The notes below the pieces were generated by a model. The model saw only the letters and a program-made list of their open reading frames with translations, was not told where the DNA came from and did not search any database. From contig JAHEYQ010000021.1 in assembly GCA_023251515.1 (NCBI GenBank), positions 1-64,000 of the forward strand: 64,000 nt of DNA. Reading direction: 5' to 3'. The stretch's first letter is position 1, and every line of letters begins with the position of its first letter. The position numbers and the translations under genes are program-made. This document shows positions 8,657 to 18,451 of the stretch, in pieces. The stretch is from Bacteroidales bacterium (GTDB taxonomy: Bacteria > Bacteroidota > Bacteroidia > Bacteroidales > JACABE01).

Positions 8657-11600
8657 ATTTTGAAAGATTTAATTAATGGAATTCTTATTGTAAACGATGA
8701 TTTATCTGCTGCTAGAGATGGTAAGTATTCTATTCCAAAGAAACTTAACATTCCTTTCTTAATAGCTGTCATTGAAATTTTCATTATATATGATTCATCA
8801 ATAATAGGAGAATCAATTAGTTTATATTTATTTTGAAAATATTTTATTATTAAATGAGAATCATCTTTAAATATTGAAATTGTAGCATCTTCACCTTTTG
8901 CATGCTTATTATAATTATTTAAAATCTCGATGAGAATTGCTTTTAAAAATAGAGGATGAATTTTAATAAAATAACCTTTAAATTCAGATTTATCACATAG
9001 CTCAAATTTTATTTTTTGGTTATTTGTTAATATATCTGATGCTATTGAATTTTTACAACAAATATAGTTTATATTTTCAATTGGATTAAATTCTAAAAAC
9101 TGAATGGAAAATTCACTTAATAATGAGCCAACTTTTAAATGATAGTTTAACAACTCCTTAATATGTTCTTTTATTCTATCTATAGTTTCAATAGTTATTT
9201 TTTTATCATCTTTTAATAATTCACTAATTTGATTAATTAAAGTTGAAATATTCTTAGGATCATCTACATTATAAAGAAATGTTAGTTCCTTGGATAAATC
9301 TGCACCTTTAATATATGGAGATATAATATTTAAAGGTTTCAAAATTAAATTTGATAGTAAATCTTTTTTTAATTTCCAAGATTCATTTAATTCTTGAATA
9401 TCTTCTATAGATATAGAATTTGTTCTAATAATTCTTGTTATTGGTGATAAACACTCATATACAGCATTAAATAATGAAGGATGACTTGTTGGGTTCTCTT
9501 GGTTAAGATAGTTTCTATTATATAATTTATCTTCCTTAAATATTTGTTTTAATTTATAGAAACTTAAGTCAATTTCATTAAATGCATTATAAGAATAGTC
9601 GTCACATATATTAATTATTTTTTCTTGAATATAATTAGATTCGTTCACTTCATTTGTAATAAATTGTTTAAATATATTTTCTCTAAATAAATATATATCA
9701 AAATCTAGCGTAAGATTAGAACGATATAAATAATGTTTTTCCCAAATAAAGAAAATTAAATATTCAGTACTATAATTATCTCCAATTATAAATTTTATTA
9801 TTTTAACAATATCATCAGTAAATAAAAATTCTTGATTAATATTTATATAAAATCTGAAGAAAGAGTATCTTGACCAACAATAAAACATGTCTTCAAGTGA
9901 ATTATTTTGAAGATAAGTTTGAACATAATTTCTGAGCATTATATATATGTCAGGTAATTGATTTTTTATTGTATCTAATAATCTATATTCGTGAATACAA
10001 AGTGCCATTAACACCTCTAAATTTTGTTTGTCATTATGTTTTATTTCATTAAAAAAGTTATAATAATTTTTAAAAAATCTATACCCATCTATTTTGCCAA
10101 GCTCATCTCTAACTTGATAAAATGTTGAAGTATCGTAAGTAAAACTATTAATATTATTAATTTTAATTGTAGGAAAATAGCTAGGACAGGTTGTTTGTAA
10201 CTGTGAAGTATTTATATTTTGGATCTCATTAATTCGATTATTTATATAACTATCTACCTCATTTGGCATAGCTATATTTTTTTCTGATTTATAATTTTTT
10301 AGAATTTCAATCTCTTTGCATATAGGACATTCTTTAGGTGATGGATAAATTGGGATATGAAAATTAGAACCAAAGTATATATTTACAGGTATCATAGAGG
10401 AAGGTCCATTTAGTTTTTCATTCTGTGTTGCAAATTCGTCAATAACTTTATTCCCTTCTATATAAATTGTATTCCCATTATTATCTTTTTTATAAAAAGT
10501 TTTTGATTTCACTTTTAACTCTTTTATTCGTGATAAAAACTCACGATTGAAATCTTCAAGTCTACCAATAATAGAAATAACTGTAATTTTTTTTACCCTA
10601 ACAAAACATAATGAATCTATAATTTGAATAATTGTATCACCCGTACATGAACCATCATCTAATACTATAATGGATTTATCTATGATAATATCATCTATTT
10701 TTTTGGGAACAGGTATGAATCGCCATCCTTTAATTGTATCAAACCTTTGAAGATCTAATATTCTATCTTGAGAAATCCCAAATATATTTGATAGTTCTTT
10801 TTTTTGGATCTCTTCTATTCCTGAAAAAAATGGATAAAAAATAAATGTATCATCAAAACTATCTTGTGAAATTTTATTAATGTCTTTATATTTTGATGTT
10901 GACCATATCTCAGTTAATGTTTTTTTTAGTATTTTATCTATAAGAATAAAGTCGTCATTATTTTTTTTGCTAAATATTGTGTTATATTCACGCAAAGTTT
11001 TTATTTTAGAGCGTATTGAGATGAGATTTAACTCAGGTATTGATTCTTTTTCTTTATATTTAACTGTATCGTAAACTTTTCGTAACAATTGAGGTCCGGC
11101 TTTCGCACCTTCACTGCTTTGGAAAAATTTTGTGGTATTAAAAAAATATGAATGGTGTACATAATTATTCGAAAAATGCCCAATATAAAGGAATTCTGCT
11201 GGAATTTCTTTAAGCATATCTTGAGTTTTAAAAGCGATTTTATATTCTTCGCTTGTTTTAGAGTCAAGAGAAATTTCGGTATTTAGGATAGGATTAATTC
11301 GAATAATTTCAATATTTGAAAGATTGTTCTTTGGATTGTTCTTGTATTTATTTATAGGATAGTCAAATAATTTAATGATTTTATTTTCTAACAAACCTGA
11401 AATTTGATTAAAATCAATTGAAAGAATTTCTTTTTCTTTTTCTTTTTCTTCTATAAGATTTTTACGTGTATCAACTACTGTAAGTACACCAACTATTTCT
11501 GCAGGTTCTTTTTCAGGATCTTTGTTAAGTCGTTTTATTGAATCATTTATTCTTTTAATGAGATTACCAGTAGATATGACATCATTTACAACAAGCACTT

Positions 11601-13992
11601 TATCTCCTTGATTTATATTCTTGAACTCAATTTCATCATCAAAAGAATAATAACTAGCTAAACGTATTATAAAAGGTCTATCAATTATACTTTTTCCAAA
11701 GAGATATTCTTGTTCCCTTAAAGATTCATCAATAGCTTTAGCAATTAATTGACTGGAAAGAGTAACACTTACGATCTTATTATATTTTAAATTTCCAAAT
11801 TTATATTTTAATATATGTAGAAATACTTCTGCTAAAGGTTTAGTTATTGTTCTATCATTAAGTTTTTCAAATAGTGATATATATTCTTCTTGAAAATAGC
11901 CACCTGCTGTAAGGTAAATTTGATTAAGATTTGCTTTTTTATTTGAATCTTTATCGTTTAAGAATATTTCTCTAAAATTATTTCCTCGAAAAAGTACAAA
12001 CTCATAGATTATTTCTATTGTAGGTATTACGGAAGTAACATTCCCAAATTTATCTGCAAATAATAAATTACCTAAATTTGATTCTTTATTTTCAAAATCT
12101 GATAAGGATACTTGATAGTCTTTATAGTTTAATAAATCATTTAGTTTTTTCTCGTCTTCTTGATTGGCAACACCTATCCAATATACTTCATTAATACTGT
12201 TAATTATTGGAATAGGTTTTACAAATAGATTAAATGAACCTGCAAAAGTAATTTTTTCTTGAATAAATTTTTGAGTGTATTTTATCAAAACCTCATTCTT
12301 AAAGTTTGTAATTATAACCGAAGTAACTTCATTTACCTTGGGTGAAGTACTTAAAAAATAGAGAATTTTATGATCTATATTTGAAATATTAAATGCTAAA
12401 AAATCAAATATAATAAGTTTATTATTTTTATAATTTTGATCAAGAATCTTGTTTATTTGAATAAATAATTTTGTATAGGGTTTAGGCGTTTCTTCACAGA
12501 TCTTGTATAATTCACGAATATTTACATATACTGGTATTTTATTTTGAATATTATTGGGTATTTTGTAAGCTGGTTTTGCTGCACCTTGTTTTATTTCAAC
12601 TTTTATTTTTGCCGGTATTGTTATAGAAATTAAAGTACCTTGAAAATTTGGTAAATTGTTATCATTGTTTGAATAACGTAAAGCATTCTTTATTTCAATT
12701 ATTTCAGTGCTAAAGTCATAAATTATTTTACCTTTACCACTTCTTGCTATAACCATACCTCGATATCGTCTAACAATATCTAGAAGAAAATAAAGACCTC
12801 TAGGTATTAAATTATTGTTTTCTAATGAAACATCAAATGGATGTCTTGAAGAACTAAGTAAAAATGCATATTCTAAAATTTGAGTATCTAAATTCTGATT
12901 AAATATATCTTTGTTTAATTCCTCTTTTATGTAAAATTTGTCAGGATTTGATATATCAGATTTATATTGTTCACTTAAGGTATTTGCAATACCAATTCCA
13001 AAATCTAAAAATGTATATTCTATAAATGATTCATTCCTATATTTAAAGTTTTGTTTTTTCTTAAAGTCCTTTTCTTCAAAAAATGGTAATGTTTCAACTT
13101 CACGTTCACTTGTGTATCCTACAGGAAGGACATTTTTTATTAACCAATCTACTTTTTTCTCAGCTTCTTCAACTGAACAAGGATCATTAATTAGAATATA
13201 TTTTAAGGCTAGTTCGAAAGAAATGCCAAAATCATTTGCATAGATTAAGGCTCGTCTTTTATTTTCTTTTTGAAGTTCTATTTCTACATCAAATTTTCCT
13301 TTTAAATTAATCGCTGAATAACATTGTTTTTTACTTTCAAATTTTTCTGAGAATGCATGATGAATAGTATTGTAATACAATTCACTAGTTATTATGTGAC
13401 TTATGGCTTTATTTTCAAATATTGAGTTACTTGTATAATAATTTAAAAGTTTTTCAATACGAGTATCAAAATTAAAATTACTATATATCTCTTGATTAAA
13501 CATATTATCAATATTTATGTTTTGGTCATTTTTTTCTGGAACGTTTATCTCAATAAAAGGAAGTATGCGGATATTATTATCGTCAAATTGCTCAAAATTA
13601 AATAGCTCAGATCGATTAAATCTATCTCTAATTGTATTTATACTAGTAGAAATATTAAAGAAATTTTCATATCTATATCCATTTATTAAAGGATCATAAG
13701 GTACAAATTTCCATATTTCCCATCTATTCCATAAATTTATTAACCGTTGAGTTTTTTTTGTAGCTTTATCATCTAAAGATGGTAGTTTGATATATATTTT
13801 TTTATTCATACCTAAGAGGTAGCGAAACCAAGCAAAAAGAAATGTTATTTCTTCGAGTGCTATCCATTCTATTTCACTAAGATCAAATATTATCTCTTCT
13901 TTTAAAGCAGAGTTTTTTGCTTTTTCCCAATATTTTTCAATAAATTCATCTAGATGAATTTGTGTGAATTTTTTCCCAAATTTTATATTCAT
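8653..13992 (-). CDS. giant sensor-like protein: STAS-like, two GHKL, two PRTase-like domains
   Basis: This is a 1779-residue soluble protein with an unusual mosaic. Residues about 30-100 are STAS-like (FDLSEIEWIALEEI). Residues about 180-460 form a GHKL-type ATPase with N-box ELYYNTIHHA, G1 box DFGIGIA, G2-like RGLYFLLDIVRRYRG and a closing GTLISITIP. A second STAS-like stretch may lie at 505-610. Two phosphoribosyltransferase-like domains follow, with PRPP-loop motifs VLVVNDVISTGN near 800-810 and IIVLDDGSCTGDT near 1108-1120. A CPIC pair sits near 1235, then a long helical part. A degenerate second GHKL-like region ends the protein (ILNNYNKHAKG near 1690, closing TIRIPL). No membrane segment is seen. 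It is coupled by ATGA to the nuclease gene. It is probably the sensor and regulator, using nucleotide binding to control the nuclease; this is inference. Confidence 0.68.
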   Translation of the reverse strand: MNIKFGKKFTQIHLDEFIEKYWEKAKNSALKEEIIFDLSEIEWIALEEITFLFAWFRYLLGMNKKIYIKLPSLDDKATKKTQRLINLWNRWEIWKFVPYDPLINGYRYENFFNISTSINTIRDRFNRSELFNFEQFDDNNIRILPFIEINVPEKNDQNINIDNMFNQEIYSNFNFDTRIEKLLNYYTSNSIFENKAISHIITSELYYNTIHHAFSEKFESKKQCYSAINLKGKFDVEIELQKENKRRALIYANDFGISFELALKYILINDPCSVEEAEKKVDWLIKNVLPVGYTSEREVETLPFFEEKDFKKKQNFKYRNESFIEYTFLDFGIGIANTLSEQYKSDISNPDKFYIKEELNKDIFNQNLDTQILEYAFLLSSSRHPFDVSLENNNLIPRGLYFLLDIVRRYRGMVIARSGKGKIIYDFSTEIIEIKNALRYSNNDNNLPNFQGTLISITIPAKIKVEIKQGAAKPAYKIPNNIQNKIPVYVNIRELYKICEETPKPYTKLFIQINKILDQNYKNNKLIIFDFLAFNISNIDHKILYFLSTSPKVNEVTSVIITNFKNEVLIKYTQKFIQEKITFAGSFNLFVKPIPIINSINEVYWIGVANQEDEKKLNDLLNYKDYQVSLSDFENKESNLGNLLFADKFGNVTSVIPTIEIIYEFVLFRGNNFREIFLNDKDSNKKANLNQIYLTAGGYFQEEYISLFEKLNDRTITKPLAEVFLHILKYKFGNLKYNKIVSVTLSSQLIAKAIDESLREQEYLFGKSIIDRPFIIRLASYYSFDDEIEFKNINQGDKVLVVNDVISTGNLIKRINDSIKRLNKDPEKEPAEIVGVLTVVDTRKNLIEEKEKEKEILSIDFNQISGLLENKIIKLFDYPINKYKNNPKNNLSNIEIIRINPILNTEISLDSKTSEEYKIAFKTQDMLKEIPAEFLYIGHFSNNYVHHSYFFNTTKFFQSSEGAKAGPQLLRKVYDTVKYKEKESIPELNLISIRSKIKTLREYNTIFSKKNNDDFILIDKILKKTLTEIWSTSKYKDINKISQDSFDDTFIFYPFFSGIEEIQKKELSNIFGISQDRILDLQRFDTIKGWRFIPVPKKIDDIIIDKSIIVLDDGSCTGDTIIQIIDSLCFVRVKKITVISIIGRLEDFNREFLSRIKELKVKSKTFYKKDNNGNTIYIEGNKVIDEFATQNEKLNGPSSMIPVNIYFGSNFHIPIYPSPKECPICKEIEILKNYKSEKNIAMPNEVDSYINNRINEIQNINTSQLQTTCPSYFPTIKINNINSFTYDTSTFYQVRDELGKIDGYRFFKNYYNFFNEIKHNDKQNLEVLMALCIHEYRLLDTIKNQLPDIYIMLRNYVQTYLQNNSLEDMFYCWSRYSFFRFYININQEFLFTDDIVKIIKFIIGDNYSTEYLIFFIWEKHYLYRSNLTLDFDIYLFRENIFKQFITNEVNESNYIQEKIINICDDYSYNAFNEIDLSFYKLKQIFKEDKLYNRNYLNQENPTSHPSLFNAVYECLSPITRIIRTNSISIEDIQELNESWKLKKDLLSNLILKPLNIISPYIKGADLSKELTFLYNVDDPKNISTLINQISELLKDDKKITIETIDRIKEHIKELLNYHLKVGSLLSEFSIQFLEFNPIENINYICCKNSIASDILTNNQKIKFELCDKSEFKGYFIKIHPLFLKAILIEILNNYNKHAKGEDATISIFKDDSHLIIKYFQNKYKLIDSPIIDESYIMKISMTAIKKGMLSFFGIEYLPSLAADKSSFTIRIPLIKSFKI

Positions 13993-14341
13993 TCAATTTT
14001 TATGTTTTAAAGTATAATATTTTTTAAACATGTTTGCATTAAATAATAAGAAAAATAGATCATTTAAATATAAAATATAAAAACTTTATTTAGAGCACTA
14101 TAAAGACTATTGCTTCATAAACAATCTTTCCAAATAATCCATTAGTATATTTTGATAGAGGTCACAAGCAAATCATCATTACATCTCATTAATTATTATA
14201 AGGTACTCGGCAATAAAGGTTTTTAGTAAACACAAATTTAGTCCTGACTTCTGACGATAAGTGTGGTAGTAAATTTCATTGAATCATAAATTTTACCATA
14301 AGCGTAAAAATTCCGGGTAGGTTTTTAGCAAGATAGCGAGT
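13993..14341. other. intergenic upstream of the giant sensor gene
   Basis: This AT-rich stretch has no convincing gene. Its first part should carry the promoter for the minus-strand sensor-nuclease operon. Its right end carries one copy of an 18-base repeat that abuts the radC remnant. Confidence 0.45.
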
Positions 14342-14342
14342 G
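14325..14342 (+). repeat. 18-base direct repeat, copy 1
   Basis: The sequence TTAGCAAGATAGCGAGTG occurs here and again at 29053-29070 in the same orientation. A nearly complementary copy lies at 29094-29110. This copy runs directly into the truncated radC reading frame, so it marks a junction. Confidence 0.7.
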
Positions 14343-14476
14343 AAGAAGACAAGAGAATTACCAAATCAATTAGTGATGCCGGTAACTTATTTAATATTTG
14401 TTTGCTTGATCATATTATTGTTGTTTCGGACGAATCTTATTATAGTTTTGCTGATGAAGGAGTATTAATACTTTAG
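14342..14476 (+). pseudogene. radC: radC 3' remnant (RadC/JAB domain C-terminus)
   Basis: The plus strand encodes 44 codons and a stop reading EEDKRITKSISDAG..., then LLDHIIVVSD and YYSFADEG. This matches the C-terminal end of RadC-type JAB proteins, where an HPSGN-PS motif is normally followed by x-x-D-x-x-IT and LDHIII...YSFAD. Everything before the SEED segment, including the metal-binding HPS motif, is missing. The frame begins exactly where the 18-base repeat ends. RadC-like genes are common in Bacteroidota mobile elements, so this is probably a scar of an older element or of a recombination event. Confidence 0.75.
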
Positions 14477-14487
14477 AAATTTTTCTC

Positions 14488-14518
14488 AAACCCTTGCTTT
14501 ATTGCTTGGGTTTTTTTA
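14488..14518 (+). terminator. possible terminator after radC remnant
   Basis: AAACCC and GGGTTT arms enclose a short loop and are followed by a run of T. The stem is short and imperfect. It lies 12 bases after the radC remnant stop and before the convergent GT25-GH16 gene. Confidence 0.4.
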
Positions 14519-14545
14519 ATTTCTTTTAATAATATGGGGACCACT

Positions 14546-16765
14546 CTACTGCGGAATTAGTGGACCATTTTGTGCGGATTCTCCAGTTGACCAAGAATAG
14601 ATTCTAATCATCTTCACAAAGCTACTTTGAGGCAATTTAGAATCATCAATATTCCCTACCAATTCTTCTGAACGAGATGGCCAGGTATTAACAAAAAATT
14701 GCATTGGACAGTCAGGTATTGGAGTTGGTTCCCAAATCCCTCTTTTGTGCACAATATTTTTATCGATATACCACCTTATTTCATGTGGTTCCCATTCAAT
14801 TGCATATTCATGAAAATCTTGGGAAGCATCGAAATTGAGATCAATTAATATTGGTGTCCCTCTATTTCCATAGTTGTATCTTGTTCCATCTTCACCAGGA
14901 TTATAATAAACGTTAATTAGTGCTTTCGTCGTATCATTTCCTAAAAATTCAAAATCAATTTCTTGCCATGGGTTATTTCTATGAAGAAAAAAAGCTGTAA
15001 TAATTCCATTAGCTTTTACTGGTTTCATTTGAAGTTCAAACCTACCATAATAATGACTTTCTTTTGTAACTATAGATGCTGAAGTATAATCTTTTTGTAT
15101 TGATTTTTCTTTCATAATTATTATCTGAAATCCAGAATCTTTCAATATAATAAAATTACTTTTTGTAAAAAGAGCTTGATTGGAAGGAAATGAATTTTCA
15201 AGAAGCAACCATGTAGAATTATCGAATACATTAAATTTATCTTCTAATACCTTATTATGAATACCAATAAATCTTGCTTTGTTTTCAAAATCCCTAGAAA
15301 TGCCAAAACTTTGCAAATTCTCAATTGGAATTATCCATGGATGAACATCATGTTCTTGGATTTTTATTGTCCTTATATCAATATGTTTTAATATTGATTC
15401 ATTCATATCTAATTTTGAAATATTATTGAAAAATGATTCAAAATCTGGAAATGGAAATGAAGGTATTTTACAATCGAGAAAATTACATAACTGATTCCAG
15501 TTTTTTAATGCTTCAATATTTGAAATAAACAACTTATCTCTTCTATTTATAAAATATTCAATAATTCTATTACGATCTTCAATTGGAATTTCAACATTTT
15601 TCCCATTATTATCTTCAATTAAAATAAAAACTGCGCTTGGGTAAAGTAAATCAAGTTTTTTAAAATTTTTTAAAATAGATTTAAACCCGATATAAGCATC
15701 AAAGAGTAAAGGTTCATCATTAATAATATATTTATCAATTATACATGAGAATTCGTTCCACCTATTAATACAGCATCGATAACCTAGAATACTTAATACA
15801 TTCCCAATTATTTCGGACTTATAATCATTAAAATTAATTAAGAACACTGGATTCTTACCTTTAAGGCTTTCTAAAATCAAGTGCGTTTTATCGGATTGAA
15901 TACCTATTTGAGATAAAACAGGAAGTATTGAATAATTATTATCAGATTTTAAATCTATTCGTTGATAAATTATTACTTTCGTCGAAGCATATACTTTTAA
16001 TTTTTTAAACTTATGATTTAGCCATAAATCTACAGGCCCGCATATTGGGAGTTCTTCTAGTATTTTTTTTGCTCCTGAATAAGATAAAATATAACCTGAA
16101 AGCCACCATAAACCTCTTATTGGGCAAAACAAATTTTTTGAAACGTATTCTTTTTCAGCTCCTTGATCGACTTCTCTATATGAAAGATATAATAAATCAA
16201 ATTTGGTATTAGTATCATGATTATCTTGCAATTCTTGCCAAATTTCATTTAATCTAGTAGCAAAATCACTTTCAAAAAACACGTCGTCTTCAAGAATAAG
16301 AGCATATGACAATCTTTCATCAACAATTCTTTCCCACACTTTGACGTGAGAAAGAGCTACTGCAATTTCTTCTTTGGTCAAATCAACGGTAATAGTTTTT
16401 TTACGAATTATAGACAATAATCTTGGGTCAGGATCGACATAGTATTGGTCATTAAGATTGTACGAATTAGTAATTTGTTTTGATGTAAAGGTTTTCAAAT
16501 CTAATTCTTTACCATCAATAGCTGAAATACGATAAGAATAATCAAGTAGATTTTTATTCTCTTTTACTTTTTGAATACTTGCCTCTTTTTTATATTGGTT
16601 CCATCTCTCAACTTGACGGTTAAGATTGATAATAAAAATTGCTCCTATTTTGTCTTTAGATGAACCAAATACATTAATTGAATCTTGTATTTTTAATCTT
16701 CTAAAAAATCGCCTAAATAAAAAATCTAATCTATTTGCTAATCTCTTTCCTTTTATAATATTCAT
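14546..16765 (-). CDS. GT25 - sulfotransferase-like - GH16 fusion protein
   Basis: Three parts are visible in 739 residues. Residues about 40-260 resemble glycosyltransferase family 25 (LPS glycosyltransferases), with the strand ALILEDDVFF carrying the acidic metal motif. Residues about 295-470 resemble a degenerate sulfotransferase: PLLFDAYIGFKSIL, LLYPSAVFILIED and WNQLCNFLDCKIPSFPFP fit that pattern, but the phosphosulfate loop is not conserved. Residues about 510-739 form a GH16-type beta-jelly roll with the signature EIDFEF at 602-607, giving the expected nucleophile (E602) and acid/base (E606). No signal peptide is seen, although GH16 enzymes usually act outside the cell. It probably shares a transcript with the GT32-type gene 22 bases upstream. 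A role in making or trimming a surface glycan is likely; the target is unknown. Confidence 0.72.
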   Translation of the reverse strand: MNIIKGKRLANRLDFLFRRFFRRLKIQDSINVFGSSKDKIGAIFIINLNRQVERWNQYKKEASIQKVKENKNLLDYSYRISAIDGKELDLKTFTSKQITNSYNLNDQYYVDPDPRLLSIIRKKTITVDLTKEEIAVALSHVKVWERIVDERLSYALILEDDVFFESDFATRLNEIWQELQDNHDTNTKFDLLYLSYREVDQGAEKEYVSKNLFCPIRGLWWLSGYILSYSGAKKILEELPICGPVDLWLNHKFKKLKVYASTKVIIYQRIDLKSDNNYSILPVLSQIGIQSDKTHLILESLKGKNPVFLINFNDYKSEIIGNVLSILGYRCCINRWNEFSCIIDKYIINDEPLLFDAYIGFKSILKNFKKLDLLYPSAVFILIEDNNGKNVEIPIEDRNRIIEYFINRRDKLFISNIEALKNWNQLCNFLDCKIPSFPFPDFESFFNNISKLDMNESILKHIDIRTIKIQEHDVHPWIIPIENLQSFGISRDFENKARFIGIHNKVLEDKFNVFDNSTWLLLENSFPSNQALFTKSNFIILKDSGFQIIIMKEKSIQKDYTSASIVTKESHYYGRFELQMKPVKANGIITAFFLHRNNPWQEIDFEFLGNDTTKALINVYYNPGEDGTRYNYGNRGTPILIDLNFDASQDFHEYAIEWEPHEIRWYIDKNIVHKRGIWEPTPIPDCPMQFFVNTWPSRSEELVGNIDDSKLPQSSFVKMIRIYSWSTGESAQNGPLIPQ

Positions 16766-16787
16766 TTGATTGTGATGTTATTGTAAT

Positions 16788-17702
16788 TTAGAGGATAGAA
16801 TTTCGCCACAATCCTTTTGCATTCCAAATTCTCCAGTTTCTATTATCATTTCGGTAACTTAAGAACCATTTATTTTGAGATATTGATTCCCAATCTGATA
16901 AAATACTAAAATCAAATTGTATGTCCCTTTTTCTGCATTCTATTGAATATCTAACCAAAGATGCTGATAAATTACCTGGCCCAGTTGTAGATTGAATATC
17001 TAATTGTTCTTTATCACTATCTAATAACAGTTTAGTCGCCCTTTCCAATGCTAAATGAATCAAATGATGGTTTGGTGGTGCTATAATTGGATTATTATTG
17101 ACATAAAAGATCCAATCCTTAGAGTATTTTCTTTGTTTAATAAATATTTCAGGATTAATCATTGAGTCAGTAGAAATGTCATAACAAAAAGGCTGAACTT
17201 TAAGATTGTTATTCTGAAATAAATAATTATAATCAGCTCCTTGGTAAACCTCATCAGCATCTACATAAAAGCCTCCAACTAAAAATATATAACAAAGTCT
17301 AAAATAATCACAACGCATTGCAGGATGGTGACATCGATCAAAAGCGTTAGCATAAGTATTGCCAAGTTCTTTTAAAATGTATTCTCTAGCGGTATAATCA
17401 TCAAATAATAATCTCTTAAATCCTTGTCCTTCTAATATACTCCAACTATCTATGCAATCTTGAACATCTTTTGGGATATGATTTTTATCATGCCAAAACT
17501 GAATAATAATCCTTGGTATGTATACTTCAGTTGATGAGTTCTCTATTTGAGTAGTGTTTTGAAAAATCTCTCTAATATGTTCAGAGCGTAAATAATCATT
17601 TTCAGCTATACTTTCTTTGCCAATTTCAAAATTTCTCATTCTTATTTTTTTAATATTATTTTTAATTTCAATGTTAGTGAGTTTGCAATAATATTTTATC
17701 AT
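16788..17702 (-). CDS. GT32-type glycosyltransferase
   Basis: This 304-residue protein shows the pattern of OCH1-like and capsular glycosyltransferases of family GT32. PRIIIQFWHDKNHIPKD lies near the start of the domain, the segment HPAMRCDYFRLCYIF leads to GGFYVDADE with the DXD metal motif, and a later NPIIAPPNHH part is also typical. It should transfer a sugar from a nucleotide donor in the cytoplasm. It lies 22 bases before the GT25-GH16 fusion gene, so the two form a small glycan operon. The first 30 residues are lysine-rich and a later start at residue 22 (MRNFEIG) is possible. Confidence 0.75.
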   Translation of the reverse strand: MIKYYCKLTNIEIKNNIKKIRMRNFEIGKESIAENDYLRSEHIREIFQNTTQIENSSTEVYIPRIIIQFWHDKNHIPKDVQDCIDSWSILEGQGFKRLLFDDYTAREYILKELGNTYANAFDRCHHPAMRCDYFRLCYIFLVGGFYVDADEVYQGADYNYLFQNNNLKVQPFCYDISTDSMINPEIFIKQRKYSKDWIFYVNNNPIIAPPNHHLIHLALERATKLLLDSDKEQLDIQSTTGPGNLSASLVRYSIECRKRDIQFDFSILSDWESISQNKWFLSYRNDNRNWRIWNAKGLWRNSIL

Positions 17703-17789
17703 TATTCAGCTTTCGTGTCATTGTCATTTTACTTTCTGTCTTTTCTGTCGGCTCGTGTTTCGGCGTTTATAATGTTTATTGACCAATTT
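17703..17789. other. GC-richer cassette-like spacer
   Basis: This short spacer has a composition unlike the surrounding genes, with segments such as GTCGGCTCGTGTTTCGGCG. Similar GC-richer spacers occur at 28299-28560 and 32870-32990. It separates the glycan pair from the six-gene operon. Confidence 0.45.
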
Positions 17790-18449
17790 TTAATAAACAA
17801 TTTTACTTTTAGTGTTGGGTTTGGAAGCTCTTTGACATAACTTTGGTTGTAGCTTTGGTTCGTGAGGCATTGGCAATGTGCTTGCATTTATGTAATTGAA
17901 TTCTAATATAAAATTGTCAATTTGATTATAAAAAAATTCTATATTATTTGAATTCTGTATAATTACATTAGATTTGTTAATCAATTTTTCTACACCTTCT
18001 TTTTTTTCCCTTTTAGTCAACTCAACAAAATCCTCATAAGTTTGAGGTATATCTTTTCTATTTCTGCTAAGTAGGTTATTAAATCTAATTTTTGGTGGAC
18101 ATTTTATGGCAACAACAATAGATTTTGAATATTCATTATTGAGCAAATCGATATCTTGAATTGTTCTTGCGCAATCAACAACAATGGTATCGTTTAAATC
18201 GCTGAAATGATTAATATATGGGAAAGCTAATAGTATAAACTTATACCCAGTTTCTATGTCAAGTAATTTAGCTATTTTCTCAATATCTTTAAAAGAATTT
18301 GAATATCCTCTTTTTATTGCTTCATCTCTCACAATATCTCCAGTAGAGACATAAGGTATATTATATATAGTATTCAAATAATTTCTTAATAGAGATTTGC
18401 CAGAGCCGGAATACCCTACTAATATAATAATATGTATGTCAGTACTCAT
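17790..18449 (-). CDS. small P-loop kinase (dephospho-CoA/adenylate kinase-like)
   Basis: This 219-residue protein has Walker A GYSGSGKS at residues 12-19, followed by YVSTGDIVRDEAIKRGY. That resembles UPF0200 and nucleotide or dephospho-CoA kinase relatives. A strand TIVVDCARTIQDID and a basic stretch SRNRKDIPQ (a lid-like region) follow. A small-molecule phosphotransfer role is likely. It starts 2 bases after the stop of the TIR-like gene and is the last gene of the six-gene operon. The last 30 or so residues are proline- and lysine-rich and are encoded by a GC-richer spacer repeat, so the original C-terminus was probably replaced by readthrough into the spacer. Confidence 0.65.
   Translation of the reverse strand: MSTDIHIIILVGYSGSGKSLLRNYLNTIYNIPYVSTGDIVRDEAIKRGYSNSFKDIEKIAKLLDIETGYKFILLAFPYINHFSDLNDTIVVDCARTIQDIDLLNNEYSKSIVVAIKCPPKIRFNNLLSRNRKDIPQTYEDFVELTKREKKEGVEKLINKSNVIIQNSNNIEFFYNQIDNFILEFNYINASTLPMPHEPKLQPKLCQRASKPNTKSKIVY
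17868..17883 (+). repeat. 16-base direct repeat, left copy
   Basis: CATTGGCAATGTGCTT occurs here and at 23153-23168 in the same orientation. The two copies bracket almost the whole six-gene operon. This copy lies inside the 3' end of the kinase reading frame. Confidence 0.65.
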
Positions 18450-18451
18450 AT

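Noticed and set aside
8653..13992. Possible housekeeping histidine kinase
   Set aside because: No histidine-containing dimerisation box or membrane segment was seen, and the two PRTase-like domains and nuclease partner do not fit a housekeeping kinase.
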